IMG/VR virus record: IMGVR_UViG_3300044712_001218
Coordinates: 1-64,000 of that record
Strand: one strand, 5' to 3'
From: a virus
DNA length: 64,000 nt
This document shows, in pieces, positions 30,776 to 39,529 of this stretch. The notes beneath the pieces are model-generated. The model was not told the origin of the DNA, did not search any database, and saw only the letters and a list, made by a program, of their open reading frames with translations. Numbering within the stretch: position 1 is the stretch's first letter; each line of letters starts with the position of its first letter. Both the position numbers and the translations under genes were made by a program.

Positions 30776-30905
30776 AGTCCATAATTCTATTGAAATTCAA
30801 TTCAAAATACGCTGGTGGTATCATTGGATATTATGGATTAAAGCATTATTTATAGTAATAAAAGAAGTAATACAAGAAAGGAAAAAGAATGAACCTATAC
30901 AATAA
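30735..30905 (+). CDS. Small basic, possibly membrane-associated protein, 56 aa
   Basis: MKLPIWIKVKNLRKVHNSIE ... RWWYHWILWIKALFIVIKEV; a Trp-rich amphipathic segment followed by a basic tail. It overlaps genes on both sides (41 and 17 nt), so confidence is modest. Confidence 0.4.
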   Translation: MKLPIWIKVKNLRKVHNSIEIQFKIRWWYHWILWIKALFIVIKEVIQERKKNEPIQ

Positions 30906-31800
30906 ATATAGACCAACTACCTTAGAAGGAATAAAGGGAAATGAGGAAATACTTCCTACCCTTGAGACTATGCTTTCTGATCTTTCTAAATGCCCTCATT
31001 CCTTTCTACTCACAGGTCCTACCGGATGTGGAAAAACAACCCTTGCTCGTATTATTGCAGAAAGAGTAGGATGTCAGCCAAAGGATATGGTGGAAATGAA
31101 TATAAGTGATCTTCGGGGTATTGATAATGTTCGGGATATAATTAGGAGCACTTCTTTTTTACCTATGGGAAGCACTGCCAGAGTTTGGTTACTTGACGAA
31201 TTTCATAAGGCTACCAATGATGCTCAGAATGCTCTTCTTAAGATTCTGGAAGATACCCCTGATCATGTTTACTTTATACTTTGCTCTACCGATCCACAAA
31301 AGATTATATCCACCATTAAAGGGAGATGTTCTACCTTCCAAATGAGTCTTCTTAATGATGCTTTAATGACCGGATTACTCAGAAGGGTAGCAAGGGCAGA
31401 AGGAGTAAAGCTGGAAGAAAAAGTAATGGAGCAGATTGTTCAGGATAGTTTAGGTCATCCTAGAAATGCTTTGAATATACTGGAACAGGTAATCAGTACG
31501 GAACCTGATCAGAGACTGGCTATGGCTACCAAAACGGCAGAGCAACAGAATCAGGTAATTGAACTCTGCAGGGCTATGTTAAAGAATGCTGGTTGGAAAG
31601 AAATAAGAGTTATACTTACTGGTTTATCCGATCAGGAACCCGAGCAGGTTCGTAGAGCTATTATGGGATATAGTCAGGCTGTTCTATTGAAGGAAGATAA
31701 TCCCAAAGCCGGATTAATGCTGGAATCTATGCTGGAGCCATTCTATGATTCGGGTTTTCCAGGTTTGACGTACGCATGTTATCGAATTACTAAATCTTAA
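30889..31800 (+). CDS. Clamp-loader AAA+ ATPase (DnaX/RFC small subunit-like), 303 aa
   Basis: LYNKYRPTTLEGIKGNEEIL is the clamp-loader N-terminal signature; GPTGCGKTTLARIIAE is Walker A, VWLLDEFHKA Walker B, KGRCSTFQMS sensor 1 with the SRC-like arginine. The C-terminal helical domain follows. It would open the clamp encoded at 24305. No second loader subunit is seen in the window, so it may work as a homo-oligomer. Confidence 0.88.
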   Translation: MNLYNKYRPTTLEGIKGNEEILPTLETMLSDLSKCPHSFLLTGPTGCGKTTLARIIAERVGCQPKDMVEMNISDLRGIDNVRDIIRSTSFLPMGSTARVWLLDEFHKATNDAQNALLKILEDTPDHVYFILCSTDPQKIISTIKGRCSTFQMSLLNDALMTGLLRRVARAEGVKLEEKVMEQIVQDSLGHPRNALNILEQVISTEPDQRLAMATKTAEQQNQVIELCRAMLKNAGWKEIRVILTGLSDQEPEQVRRAIMGYSQAVLLKEDNPKAGLMLESMLEPFYDSGFPGLTYACYRITKS

Positions 31801-31804
31801 AGAA

Positions 31805-31978
31805 ATGGAAATATATGCTGGGAAATTAAGAGTAAAAGTATTTATATGTACTGCCGAAGACCTTCAAAAGGAAATAACAGAATGGTTAGTTAATAATACT
31901 ACCACTATAATTAGTACGGAAACGGTAATAGCTGGAATGTTTAGAGTTATCCATATTATTTATTTTAAACCCTTATAA
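31805..31978 (+). CDS. Hypothetical protein, 57 aa
   Basis: MEIYAGKLRVKVFICTAEDL QKEITEWLVNN...; a small alpha/beta protein with no recognised family, 4 nt after the clamp loader and 2 nt before the next gene. Confidence 0.45.
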   Translation: MEIYAGKLRVKVFICTAEDLQKEITEWLVNNTTTIISTETVIAGMFRVIHIIYFKPL

Positions 31979-31980
31979 TT

Positions 31981-32472
31981 ATGAATTATGAAGAAGATGT
32001 AAGAATTGATCCTGATGCACTGGATGTAGAGTGGTTAGAGCAACCAAGTCTACTTATGAGATATGCCAGAAATGCAGCAGAATGTCGAATGGAAGTAGAT
32101 CGTGCCAAAGAACTAGTAGATGTGACCAAAGCTAAACTTGATAAGAAGATTCGGAATGATCCGGAAGCTTATCATGTGGAGAAAGTTACTGAAACTGCTG
32201 TGCAGGCTGCTATAATCAGTCATAAGGATTTTCAGGCAGCAAATGATTCCTATTTAACTGCTAAGTTTGAAGCAGACATTGCTCAGGGAGCAGTCAATGC
32301 TATCAATCAAAGGAAGGATGCTCTGGAGAATCTGGTACGCCTTCATGGATTACAATACTTTGCCGGTCCACGTATTCCTAGGGATTTATCCAAAGAGGCC
32401 ATGGCAAAGGCTCAACAAAAGAAAGTAAATGCCGGTATAGCTGGTAAAATGAAAAGAAATCTTGATAGTTAA
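31981..32472 (+). CDS. Helical protein, possible UvsY-like recombination mediator, 163 aa
   Basis: DPDALDVEWLEQPSLLMRYA RNAAECRMEVDRAKELVDVT KAKLDKKIRNDP, then KVTETAVQAAI and a C-terminal YFAGPRIPRDLSKEA. The pattern is known from phage proteins annotated as UvsY-type mediators that load recombinase onto gp32-coated ssDNA. Position directly before the ssDNA-binding protein and the RecA-like gene fits. Assignment is by pattern and context only. Confidence 0.55.
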   Translation: MNYEEDVRIDPDALDVEWLEQPSLLMRYARNAAECRMEVDRAKELVDVTKAKLDKKIRNDPEAYHVEKVTETAVQAAIISHKDFQAANDSYLTAKFEADIAQGAVNAINQRKDALENLVRLHGLQYFAGPRIPRDLSKEAMAKAQQKKVNAGIAGKMKRNLDS

Positions 32473-32493
32473 CCAATTTAATAATCACTTATT

Positions 32494-33693
32494 ATGAGTA
32501 AAAAAAGAGAAAGTATGTTCAAGGGCAAGGTGATCAATAGTGCTCAGAAACAGAAAAAAGAGAGATCATCTTATGGTTATTTAAATCTTCCTAAGAATGT
32601 GAAAGTATTCTCAGTGGAAGATAAGGCTAAATCAGTAAAGTTAGACTTTTTAGCTTATACAATCACTGATAAGAAACATCCTGAAATGGATGCTGAAGCC
32701 GGAGTAGCCCAGCAGGGTGATCAGTGGTATCGTAGACCTTTCAAAATACATAGGGATATTGGTGCCGATAATGAGGTGATTGTTTGCCCTACATCTATTG
32801 GAAAGAAGTGTCCGGTATGTGAGTATCAATTAAAAAGGTTTAAAGCAGGAGCCCCAAAGGAAGAAACCAAACCATTGCTGGCAAAGCTCAGGAGTTTATA
32901 TATAGTGGTACCTCTCGAATCAAAGAAGTTTGAAGAAGAGCCTCATATTTGGGATATGTCAGATGCTCTATTTCATGAAGAATTGATTAATACTCTGGAG
33001 GAAGACCCCGATAATGAAGACTTTGCCGCTCTTTCTGGTGGCAAGACTGCTACAGTCAGGTTCCGCTGGGAGAGTTTAGGAGGTCATAGTTATCCGGAAA
33101 CTCGTAAAATTGAATTTGAAGATCGTGGTGATTATGATGATAATTACCTTGATGATTTTCCCAGTCTTGATGAAGTACTGAAGATTCAGACTTATGAGGA
33201 GATCGAAGCCAAATTCTTTCAACTTGATGGTGATAAGGAAGAGGATGAGGAACCCAAGAAAAAGAAAAGGGTAAAAGATGAAGAAGAGGAGGAAGATGAC
33301 GATCCTCCAGTAAGGAAACGTAAAAAAGTAGTTGAAGAGGAAGAGGAAGAAGAGGAGGAAAAACCTGCTCGTAAGAAAAAACCGGCACCTAAAGAAGAAG
33401 AGGAGGAAGAACCGGAAGAGGAACCTGAGGAAGAAGAGGAGGAGGAAAAACCTAAGAAAAAGACTCCACCTAAGAAACCAGTAAAAGATGAGGAAGAGGA
33501 GGAAGAGGAAGAACCTAAGAAAAAACCTATTGGTCGTGGAGTAGCAAAGACTGCTACTAAACCATCTGCCTCATTAGTATGTGCTTATAAGCATGTTTTT
33601 GGTAAGGATACTGATAAATATCCAAAGGATTGTGATCGTTGTGATATTTGGGAAGAGTGTACTGATGAAAAAGATAAAAACAAAAGAAAATGA
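32494..33693 (+). CDS. gp32-like single-stranded DNA-binding protein with long acidic tail, 399 aa
   Basis: The N-terminal ~235 residues hold the core (KVFSVEDKAKSVKLDFLAYT, WYRRPFKIHRDIG) with a zinc motif CPTSIGKKCPVCEY, as in T4 gp32 relatives. A Lys/Glu tract of ~110 residues (PKKKKRVKDEEEEEDDDPPV type) replaces the usual short acidic tail, and the end carries a second Cys cluster (CDRCDIWEEC). It coats ssDNA and recruits partners through the acidic region. The leader has TTAACC 25 nt before the ATG. The long repeat is probably length-variable. Confidence 0.75.
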   Translation: MSKKRESMFKGKVINSAQKQKKERSSYGYLNLPKNVKVFSVEDKAKSVKLDFLAYTITDKKHPEMDAEAGVAQQGDQWYRRPFKIHRDIGADNEVIVCPTSIGKKCPVCEYQLKRFKAGAPKEETKPLLAKLRSLYIVVPLESKKFEEEPHIWDMSDALFHEELINTLEEDPDNEDFAALSGGKTATVRFRWESLGGHSYPETRKIEFEDRGDYDDNYLDDFPSLDEVLKIQTYEEIEAKFFQLDGDKEEDEEPKKKKRVKDEEEEEDDDPPVRKRKKVVEEEEEEEEEKPARKKKPAPKEEEEEEPEEEPEEEEEEEKPKKKTPPKKPVKDEEEEEEEEPKKKPIGRGVAKTATKPSASLVCAYKHVFGKDTDKYPKDCDRCDIWEECTDEKDKNKRK

Positions 33694-34037
33694 GTATACT
33701 CAATGAAACTAGGCATACCGGGGTTCAATTACCCCGGACTGCCTTCTCTTATCTCACTTTGTATGCCTTATCAAAAGGCACTACTAGAACCCAAATACTA
33801 AGGGAAATTGTCGAAGATTGGATTTCCAATCAGTCAGAACAGGATTTATTATCTGGTGTGGTTGAAAAGGTTAGAAGAAAATGGATTTTAGAAAAAGCTA
33901 ATACTCCACATCTAGGTGCTGGTCGTTTATTTGAGGAATTTAAAATTAAACTTAAAAAAGAACTACAAAAGAAAGAAATAGAAGAAGACAAAATTGATTT
34001 AATATTAAATAATCTCAATAGCAATGGAAAGACTTAA
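33690..34037 (+). CDS. Ribbon-helix-helix-like protein, 115 aa
   Basis: GVQLPRTAFSYLTLYALSKGTTRTQIL (given as GVQLPRTAFSYLTLYAL, KGTTRTQIL) has the beta-strand, helix, turn, helix layout of RHH DNA-binding proteins. A coiled C-terminal half follows. It overlaps ssb by 4 nt and the RecA-like gene by 14 nt, so it may regulate or assist this group. Confidence 0.5.
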   Translation: MSILNETRHTGVQLPRTAFSYLTLYALSKGTTRTQILREIVEDWISNQSEQDLLSGVVEKVRRKWILEKANTPHLGAGRLFEEFKIKLKKELQKKEIEEDKIDLILNNLNSNGKT

Positions 34038-35097
34038 GAAAGAAGATCAACCATTAAGTAGACAAATGGAAAGGCATGCTAAAACTAAACCAAAGAAGGA
34101 AGAGGAATTAAAAGGTAATTTTAATTTGATTATATCTACAGGAAGCACTTTACTTGATTTAGCTATATCTGGAAAGAGAATACGTGGTGGAGGACTTCCC
34201 GGGGGAATAGTAGTAGAAGCTTTTGGACCTAGTCAAAGCGGTAAGACTGCTTTACTTAGTGAGATTGCCGGAGCCGTACAAAGAAAAGGAGGAGATGCTT
34301 TATTTCATGATCCTGAGGCCAGACTAGATAATGAATTTGCTGCTATGTTTGGTATGCATATTCCAGAGGAGAAATACTTTCAACCTGATACCGTTACAGA
34401 AGTATTTAAGGAATCAAGAAAATGGATTCCTGATAATACCAATTATGATGAAGTAGTTAATGGTATATTTGCTGATTCCCTTGCTGCCTTATCCACTAAA
34501 ATGGAAATGGAAGAAGAAGATGGTGATAAAATGGGAATGAGAAGGGCAAAAGAATTCTCAGAGCAATTAAGAAAGTTTTGTAGGATAATCAATAAGAAAA
34601 ACTACTTAATGGTTTGTAGTAATCAGGTTCGGGTGAATATGGATGGTCAAAATAAATACAGTCCAAAGTATACCGTTCCAGGTGGACTTGCATTTAGTTT
34701 TTATGCCAGTGTACGATTAAAATTTGGGACTCCTTCTAAGATTTACAAAGAGATTACTTTTAATGGAAAGAAAATTAAAGAGGTAGTAGGAATAGAGGTA
34801 GAAATTGAAGTAATCAAAACCGTAGATTCCCCTTATCGTAAAGCTCCCATTTATATAATGTATGATTATGGAATAGATGATATTCGTGGAAATCTACAAT
34901 ACATAAAAGATCATACTAAGAATACTACCTTTATGGTAGGTGATAGAAAATTAGATCCTTCTCTGGAAAAGTCAGTTAAGATGGTAGAGCATTATAATCT
35001 GGAAAAGGAACTAAAAAATGAAGTAATTGATCTTTGGCAGGCTATTCAGGATGAACTTAAAGTAGAAAGGAAATCACGCCATGGAGAGGGGAACTAA
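34024..35097 (+). CDS. RecA/UvsX-like recombinase, 357 aa
   Basis: GSTLLDLAISGKRIRGGGLPGGIVVEAFG precedes Walker A GPSQSGKTALL; FHDPEARLDNEFAAMFG, GIFADSLAALS (Walker B) and MVCSNQVRVNMDGQNKYSPK YTVPGG are RecA-core strands and loops. It promotes strand exchange in recombination-dependent replication with the gp32-like and UvsY-like proteins upstream and RuvC downstream. The N-terminal ~30 residues are basic. Confidence 0.85.
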   Translation: MERLKKEDQPLSRQMERHAKTKPKKEEELKGNFNLIISTGSTLLDLAISGKRIRGGGLPGGIVVEAFGPSQSGKTALLSEIAGAVQRKGGDALFHDPEARLDNEFAAMFGMHIPEEKYFQPDTVTEVFKESRKWIPDNTNYDEVVNGIFADSLAALSTKMEMEEEDGDKMGMRRAKEFSEQLRKFCRIINKKNYLMVCSNQVRVNMDGQNKYSPKYTVPGGLAFSFYASVRLKFGTPSKIYKEITFNGKKIKEVVGIEVEIEVIKTVDSPYRKAPIYIMYDYGIDDIRGNLQYIKDHTKNTTFMVGDRKLDPSLEKSVKMVEHYNLEKELKNEVIDLWQAIQDELKVERKSRHGEGN

Positions 35098-35677
35098 ACT
35101 GGAATCTTTTTCAAAGCGTGATATTGAATTATTATCACAGGCAAAGATCAGACAAAATGGAACTATTCTTACTAATGATCCAAGTATGACTGCTTGGGGA
35201 TGGGCTATTATAGATTATATGGGAAATATATTATCTACTGGTTGTATTAAAACTAAAACAGAAGGAAAGAAAAGAAGAATCCGTAAGAGTGATGAGACCT
35301 GTCAAAGGATAAGTGAAATTAACAATATATTAATAGACCTTATCAAAAAGAATAATGTTAAATATATTTTGACAGAAGCTCCTCATGGTTCTCAGAATGC
35401 ATCAGCTGCTGTAATGATAGGGGTGGTAGCTGCTATTACTCAAACTATTTCTGATTGCCTTCAAATTGGAATTGAATATTATTCAGAAGGTGATTCAAAA
35501 AAATGTTTATTAAATAAAATAGCAGCTACTAAACAGGAAACCATTAATGCTATTGGTAAGATATATAAAGTTCCATGGACTGGCATTAAATGGAGAGATG
35601 AAGCAGTAGCTGATGCTATTTCTGTCTATCATGTAGCAAGTAAACAATCTTCCACTCTTAAACTACTTAAATCTTAA
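35081..35677 (+). CDS. RuvC-like Holliday junction resolvase, 198 aa
   Basis: TNDPSMTAWGWAIID carries the first catalytic Asp, YILTEAPHGSQNASAAVMIG the Glu, and KWRDEAVADAISVYHV the C-terminal Asp pair of the RNase H-fold resolvases. It would cut branched DNA made by recombination. It overlaps the recombinase gene by 17 nt. Confidence 0.82.
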   Translation: MERGTKLESFSKRDIELLSQAKIRQNGTILTNDPSMTAWGWAIIDYMGNILSTGCIKTKTEGKKRRIRKSDETCQRISEINNILIDLIKKNNVKYILTEAPHGSQNASAAVMIGVVAAITQTISDCLQIGIEYYSEGDSKKCLLNKIAATKQETINAIGKIYKVPWTGIKWRDEAVADAISVYHVASKQSSTLKLLKS

Positions 35678-35848
35678 ATGAAAAGGATTGAACCTATTTT
35701 AGACTCATACAATAGACCAATTAAAAAGTACAAGGTTTGTGATGAAAATGATAATATTTGGTTTATTGGTACTTATAAAGAATGTCATAAATATAAAATA
35801 GAACATAATGCTGAAGTCACTCAAACTCAGAAACTTTCAAAGCCATAA
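35678..35848 (+). CDS. Hypothetical protein, 56 aa
   Basis: MKRIEPILDSYNRPIKKYKV CDENDNIWFIGTYKECHKYK...; a compact small protein with a W-F-x-G turn. The last 41 nt overlap the SbcC-like gene. No family is recognised. Confidence 0.45.
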   Translation: MKRIEPILDSYNRPIKKYKVCDENDNIWFIGTYKECHKYKIEHNAEVTQTQKLSKP

Positions 35849-36857
35849 AAGAACCATTTTAGAATTTCATCCGGGGGTCAACGTAATTGTTGGCCCTTCG
35901 GATAGTGGAAAAACTGCTATCCTGCGTGGATTGAATCTAGTAGTAAATAATCGACCTACCGGAGAAGAATACCGTTCTAGTTGGGGCGGGGCAACTTCGG
36001 TTATCCTTGAAACTGATCAGGATGTAATCACCCGTCTTCGATCTGATAGCGAAAATGTCTATATATTGAATGATCAGGAATTTAAAGCTAATAAAACAGA
36101 AGTACCGGAAGAAATAGTAAAAGCCTTAAACCTCAATGAAATCAATCTCCAAAGACAACTTGATTCTCCATTCCTCCTTAGTCAGACTCCGGGAGCAGTA
36201 GCAGAGTTTTTTAATAGAATTGCTAACCTTGATCAAATTGACAAAGCTACACAATCTGTTAATTCATCTATTAGAAAGATTACTAGTAGTATTGAATCGA
36301 AGGCAGAGCAAAGAAAATCTGCCAAAGAGGATTTACAAAATTATAAAAACTTGGATGAGATCGAAGTAGAAGTAGAAATTCTGGAACGGTTAGAAAAGGA
36401 TTTATATTCTCAAAATAGCAATCTCTCTGTTTTAAAAAGACTAATCACTCAAATTGAAAGAACAAATGATCAGATTGAGGAGATAGAACCCATGTTGGAA
36501 ATGGAACCAATTCTAAATGGATTACTCGAAAAGGTATCCATAAAGAAAGAGAAAGAGGCAGAACTCAGCAGATTATCCAATATATGCCGGGAAATTAAGG
36601 AAAAAGATAGGGAAATCAGGAAATCTGAGGCAATAATCCCGGCGGGTGATAAAATTGATAGTCTTTTAATCCTGATCAGGGAATTCAAACAAAAAGAACA
36701 AGATCATTCCAAACTATCAGAATTATTGAGAAAAATAGAAGATTGTAGTGATAATATTGCTTTTATGGATGAGGAATATACCAAACTCCATAAACAATTT
36801 GAACAGGAGATGGGAGATGTCTGTTTATTATGTGGACAACCAATTAAAACCAAATAA
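35808..36857 (+). CDS. SbcC/Rad50-like ATPase, N-terminal half ending at the zinc hook, 349 aa
   Basis: KSLKLRNFQSHKRTILEFHP, then Walker A GPSDSGKTAIL, and a Q-loop region (LQRQLDSPFLLSQTPG). A coiled coil (about 165-325) runs to the C-terminal CLLCGQPIKTK, a CxxC zinc hook. The signature and Walker B half is on the separate gene at 40008. With SbcD (38612) it should form an Mre11-Rad50-type nuclease complex that trims DNA ends. The split at the hook is unusual. Confidence 0.8.
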   Translation: MLKSLKLRNFQSHKRTILEFHPGVNVIVGPSDSGKTAILRGLNLVVNNRPTGEEYRSSWGGATSVILETDQDVITRLRSDSENVYILNDQEFKANKTEVPEEIVKALNLNEINLQRQLDSPFLLSQTPGAVAEFFNRIANLDQIDKATQSVNSSIRKITSSIESKAEQRKSAKEDLQNYKNLDEIEVEVEILERLEKDLYSQNSNLSVLKRLITQIERTNDQIEEIEPMLEMEPILNGLLEKVSIKKEKEAELSRLSNICREIKEKDREIRKSEAIIPAGDKIDSLLILIREFKQKEQDHSKLSELLRKIEDCSDNIAFMDEEYTKLHKQFEQEMGDVCLLCGQPIKTK

Positions 36858-36860
36858 TCT

Positions 36861-37049
36861 ATGAAAACTTTACGCTCTATCTGCTTTGCCTTCTTTATCG
36901 CAACCTGCATATATCTTTTATGTGCCTTATTCGTCCATGAATTTGACTTCCGGCTGTGGTCAATTGATACCCAGCTGGCATGTGCTATCCCGATGGCCAT
37001 CTTCGGGTATGTAGCTTATGCCCTTGCTGAAATGTTGCAAACCAATTAA
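36861..37049 (+). CDS. Small membrane protein, 62 aa
   Basis: MKTLRSICFAFFIATCIYLL and LACAIPMAIFGYVAYALAEM are two hydrophobic helices. Similar in layout to the 65 aa protein at 37283 (a W-x4-D/S segment between helices). No family is recognised. Confidence 0.5.
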   Translation: MKTLRSICFAFFIATCIYLLCALFVHEFDFRLWSIDTQLACAIPMAIFGYVAYALAEMLQTN

Positions 37050-37060
37050 AACCAACTAAC

Positions 37061-37264
37061 ACGAAAACACCACCAGTAGAAACAAACCGAAAAACCTTCA
37101 TTATTGAACAGGTTGAATTTTCAGACGAAACAAGTACTATACATTTTGAAGGGAAGGGATTTAACATGAATGAATTATTTGGCGTTCTGTTTCGTGCAAC
37201 ATCTTACGTAAAGAAGGCATTAAAGAAAGAGAAAATGGCCCCACCCCCTCACCCGATCAATTAA
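37061..37264 (+). CDS. Hypothetical protein with probable ACG start, 67 aa
   Basis: The frame from ACG 37061 is open for 67 codons: KTPPVETNRKTFIIEQVEFS DETSTIHFEGKGFNMNELFG..., a protein-like sequence with a beta hairpin then a basic helix. No ATG lies upstream of it before a stop; the first internal ATG is at 37166 (32 aa). Either ACG serves as start, an ATG has mutated, or only the short form is made. The stop sits in a TTAACC leader of the next gene. Confidence 0.45.
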   Translation, partial: TKTPPVETNRKTFIIEQVEFSDETSTIHFEGKGFNMNELFGVLFRATSYVKKALKKEKMAPPPHPIN

Positions 37265-37282
37265 CCAAATAAATAAACTGAG

Positions 37283-37480
37283 ATGAAAGCAATTATCACA
37301 ACCATCACCTTATGCCTATTGGCGGTACTATTCTGGTATGGATTTTTCGCATTTATAATGTGGAATTTAAATCCAGCAACATGGATAAATGATTCAAGAT
37401 TTGTTTGTGGCTGTCTTATGGCTGTAAGCGTAATCGCTTTGTTGGGAGCGGCTGCATCTGTTTATTCCAGTAACAACTAA
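37283..37480 (+). CDS. Small membrane protein, 65 aa
   Basis: MKAIITTITLCLLAVLFWYG and FVCGCLMAVSVIALLGAAAS VY form two hydrophobic helices. TTAACC lies 22 nt before the ATG. Possibly a distant paralogue of the 62 aa protein at 36861. Confidence 0.5.
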   Translation: MKAIITTITLCLLAVLFWYGFFAFIMWNLNPATWINDSRFVCGCLMAVSVIALLGAAASVYSSNN

Positions 37481-37515
37481 CCCCTGCCCAATGGCGGGAT
37501 AAAACAAGATAAGAG

Positions 37516-37716
37516 ATGAACGCACCATTTGAACTAAAAGACATTGAAGATGTGAGAATCATCATCAAGGCAAAAGGAAAGCATTATTCCATCATGCCGA
37601 ATAAGGACGTTGTAACTGATGAAATTGGTCGGGCGCAAAGACGATCCTGTTTGCATTTATTAATGGAAAGCCATGTGATTGTAGAACCCTCATTAGAGGA
37701 AATTAAAGGAGAATGA
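37516..37716 (+). CDS. Hypothetical protein, 66 aa
   Basis: MNAPFELKDIEDVRIIIKAK GKHYSIMPNKD...; alpha/beta, soluble, no recognised family. Base composition of this and the next gene is less AT-rich than the surrounding replication genes, hinting at a separate origin. Confidence 0.5.
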   Translation: MNAPFELKDIEDVRIIIKAKGKHYSIMPNKDVVTDEIGRAQRRSCLHLLMESHVIVEPSLEEIKGE

Positions 37717-37717
37717 A

Positions 37718-38185
37718 ATGTCCCAACAATCTGAATCCACAAAAGAAATAGCCCGTAAAGCATTTGAGGCTGGAATGCATTGGGAGGCTTGCCCCAATGG
37801 AACAATAATAAATACAGAAACCCATGAGGCAACGCCCATTACTAATTTTGAATTATGGTGGAAATCAATCAATCCTCCCGAAGATAAGCCTAAACGGAGT
37901 AAGGAAGAGATATTGAGCGAAGTAACTCACCTTCACATCGAATTGATTATGGATGGAACAATTGAATATTTCAGTATTCTTGATGTATGTAAAGCAATGG
38001 AAGAATACGCCTCACAATTCAAAGACAGTGGGATTGAACTTCCGAGTGAAATGGAATCTGAAAAGAAATTAGTGGAAATGGCTGATAAAAATAAAATTAA
38101 TTTCTTTTATCCCAGTGATTATGCTTTAGCGTGGAGAAATTGTTTCGATTGGCTCCGTGATCGCATCAAATCCCAAATGAAATGA
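37718..38185 (+). CDS. Hypothetical protein, 155 aa
   Basis: ESTKEIARKAFEAGMHWEAC ... FELWWKSINPPEDKPK ... FSILDVCKAMEEYASQFKD ... DYALAWRNCFDWLRDRIKSQ; the layout resembles Bacteroidota phage proteins of unknown role with an N-terminal F-E-A-G helix. Coupled by 4 nt to the next ORF. Confidence 0.5.
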   Translation: MSQQSESTKEIARKAFEAGMHWEACPNGTIINTETHEATPITNFELWWKSINPPEDKPKRSKEEILSEVTHLHIELIMDGTIEYFSILDVCKAMEEYASQFKDSGIELPSEMESEKKLVEMADKNKINFFYPSDYALAWRNCFDWLRDRIKSQMK

Positions 38186-38358
38186 AAACTCTATATGGTT
38201 CACTTCAACTAGGAGATCGTTTTACTTATGATGGTTCTGGTGATGCATTTGTTGTATATGAAGTTGATGTATTTAACAGATACCGATATTGTAGAAATGA
38301 AAATAATCCAAATGACAAAAGGGCATTGTATGATGGAATAACAGTAAATAAATTATGA
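38182..38358 (+). CDS. Hypothetical protein, 58 aa
   Basis: MKTLYGSLQLGDRFTYDGSG DAFVVYEVD...; a short beta-barrel-like protein. The ...LGDRF.Y....  pattern occurs in many small phage proteins. ATGA overlaps on both sides. Confidence 0.5.
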   Translation: MKTLYGSLQLGDRFTYDGSGDAFVVYEVDVFNRYRYCRNENNPNDKRALYDGITVNKL

Positions 38359-38615
38359 AACAATTTAAAGACTATTATGGTTTCGATGAAAAGGATGTGC
38401 GAGCAGTAATACATACCCCTGTACGACAGGCACGTAATGTATATACCGCCGGGCGATCACTTGTAACGTATAAAGCATTAGGTGTAGTAATATATCTATT
38501 TAGCTTTGTGGCTTTTTACAAATCCTTTAACACTCCACAAATGAAATGGATACCGATAGGTTTTGGCTTATGTTGTTTGCTATTTGGTAGTTATTTAATA
38601 ATTAATAAGAAATGA
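38355..38615 (+). CDS. Small membrane protein, 86 aa
   Basis: A soluble N-terminus (MKQFKDYYGFDEKDVRAVIH) is followed by two hydrophobic helices (ALGVVIYLFSFVAFYKSF; WIPIGFGLCCLLFGSYLII). No family is recognised. Coupled by 4 nt to SbcD. Confidence 0.5.
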   Translation: MKQFKDYYGFDEKDVRAVIHTPVRQARNVYTAGRSLVTYKALGVVIYLFSFVAFYKSFNTPQMKWIPIGFGLCCLLFGSYLIINKK

Positions 38616-39529
38616 TAAGACAAACTAAACATAGAGGATCAGTATCAGCTATCCTATGTAGTGATATTCATCTACGAGAGGATAAACCAATTTGTCGTAC
38701 TGATGACTATTGGAATGCTCAGTGGAAGAAAATGGATTATATTGGTTATCTTCAAGGTAAATATGATTGCCCTGTACTTTGTGGAGGAGATTTATTTAAC
38801 CATTGGAAACCTTCCCCAATGCTTCTTTCTGAAACAATTAAACATATTCCAAAACAATTCTTTACTGTTTATGGACAACACGATCTTCCTCAGCATAATT
38901 TAGATTTAGCATATAAAAGTGGAATATTTACTTTGTGGATGGGAGGTCATATAGAATTATTAGCTCAAGGACATTGGGGACAGGAAATAGATATAAATAA
39001 ATCCAGTATAACATTAGAAAAAATTCCAATACTTGTGTTGCATATTACTACTTATGTAGGTTCTCTTCCTTTTGAAGCTACTCCAGCTAGCAAAATTCTC
39101 AAAGACTATCCTCAGTACAAACTTATTTTGACAGGAGATAATCATCAACCTTTTGTCACAAGGATACAAGATAGTTATGTTAATGGAGTTGAAAAATTTA
39201 GACTCTTAGTTAATCCCGGTAGTATGATGAGAATGACTGCTGATCAAATCAACCACGATCCACGGGTTTATCTTTGGTATGCTGAAAGTAATACGGTGGA
39301 ACCTATTTATCTTCCTATTGAAGAGGATGTAATAAGCCGGGAGCATATTGATATTCAACAAAAGAGAGATGCCCGTATAGATGCTTTTATTAGTAGTCTT
39401 GATGGTGATTGGAAAGCAACTATGTCTTTTGAAGATAATCTCCAGGTTTTTGAAAAGAAGAATAATGTGGAAAAAGAAGTAATGAATATAATCTATAAAT
39501 CACTTGAAAATGAAAAATCTCAAATCTAA
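38612..39529 (+). CDS. SbcD/Mre11-like metallophosphoesterase, 305 aa
   Basis: ILCSDIHLRED (D-x-H), CPVLCGGDLFNHW (GD-x-F), VYGQHDLP (GxHD, in place of GNHD) and LTGDNHQPF (G-x-x-H-like) are the phosphoesterase metal motifs. It is the nuclease partner of the split SbcC (35808 and 40008). Slightly shorter than cellular SbcD, as usual in phages. Confidence 0.82.
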   Translation: MIRQTKHRGSVSAILCSDIHLREDKPICRTDDYWNAQWKKMDYIGYLQGKYDCPVLCGGDLFNHWKPSPMLLSETIKHIPKQFFTVYGQHDLPQHNLDLAYKSGIFTLWMGGHIELLAQGHWGQEIDINKSSITLEKIPILVLHITTYVGSLPFEATPASKILKDYPQYKLILTGDNHQPFVTRIQDSYVNGVEKFRLLVNPGSMMRMTADQINHDPRVYLWYAESNTVEPIYLPIEEDVISREHIDIQQKRDARIDAFISSLDGDWKATMSFEDNLQVFEKKNNVEKEVMNIIYKSLENEKSQI

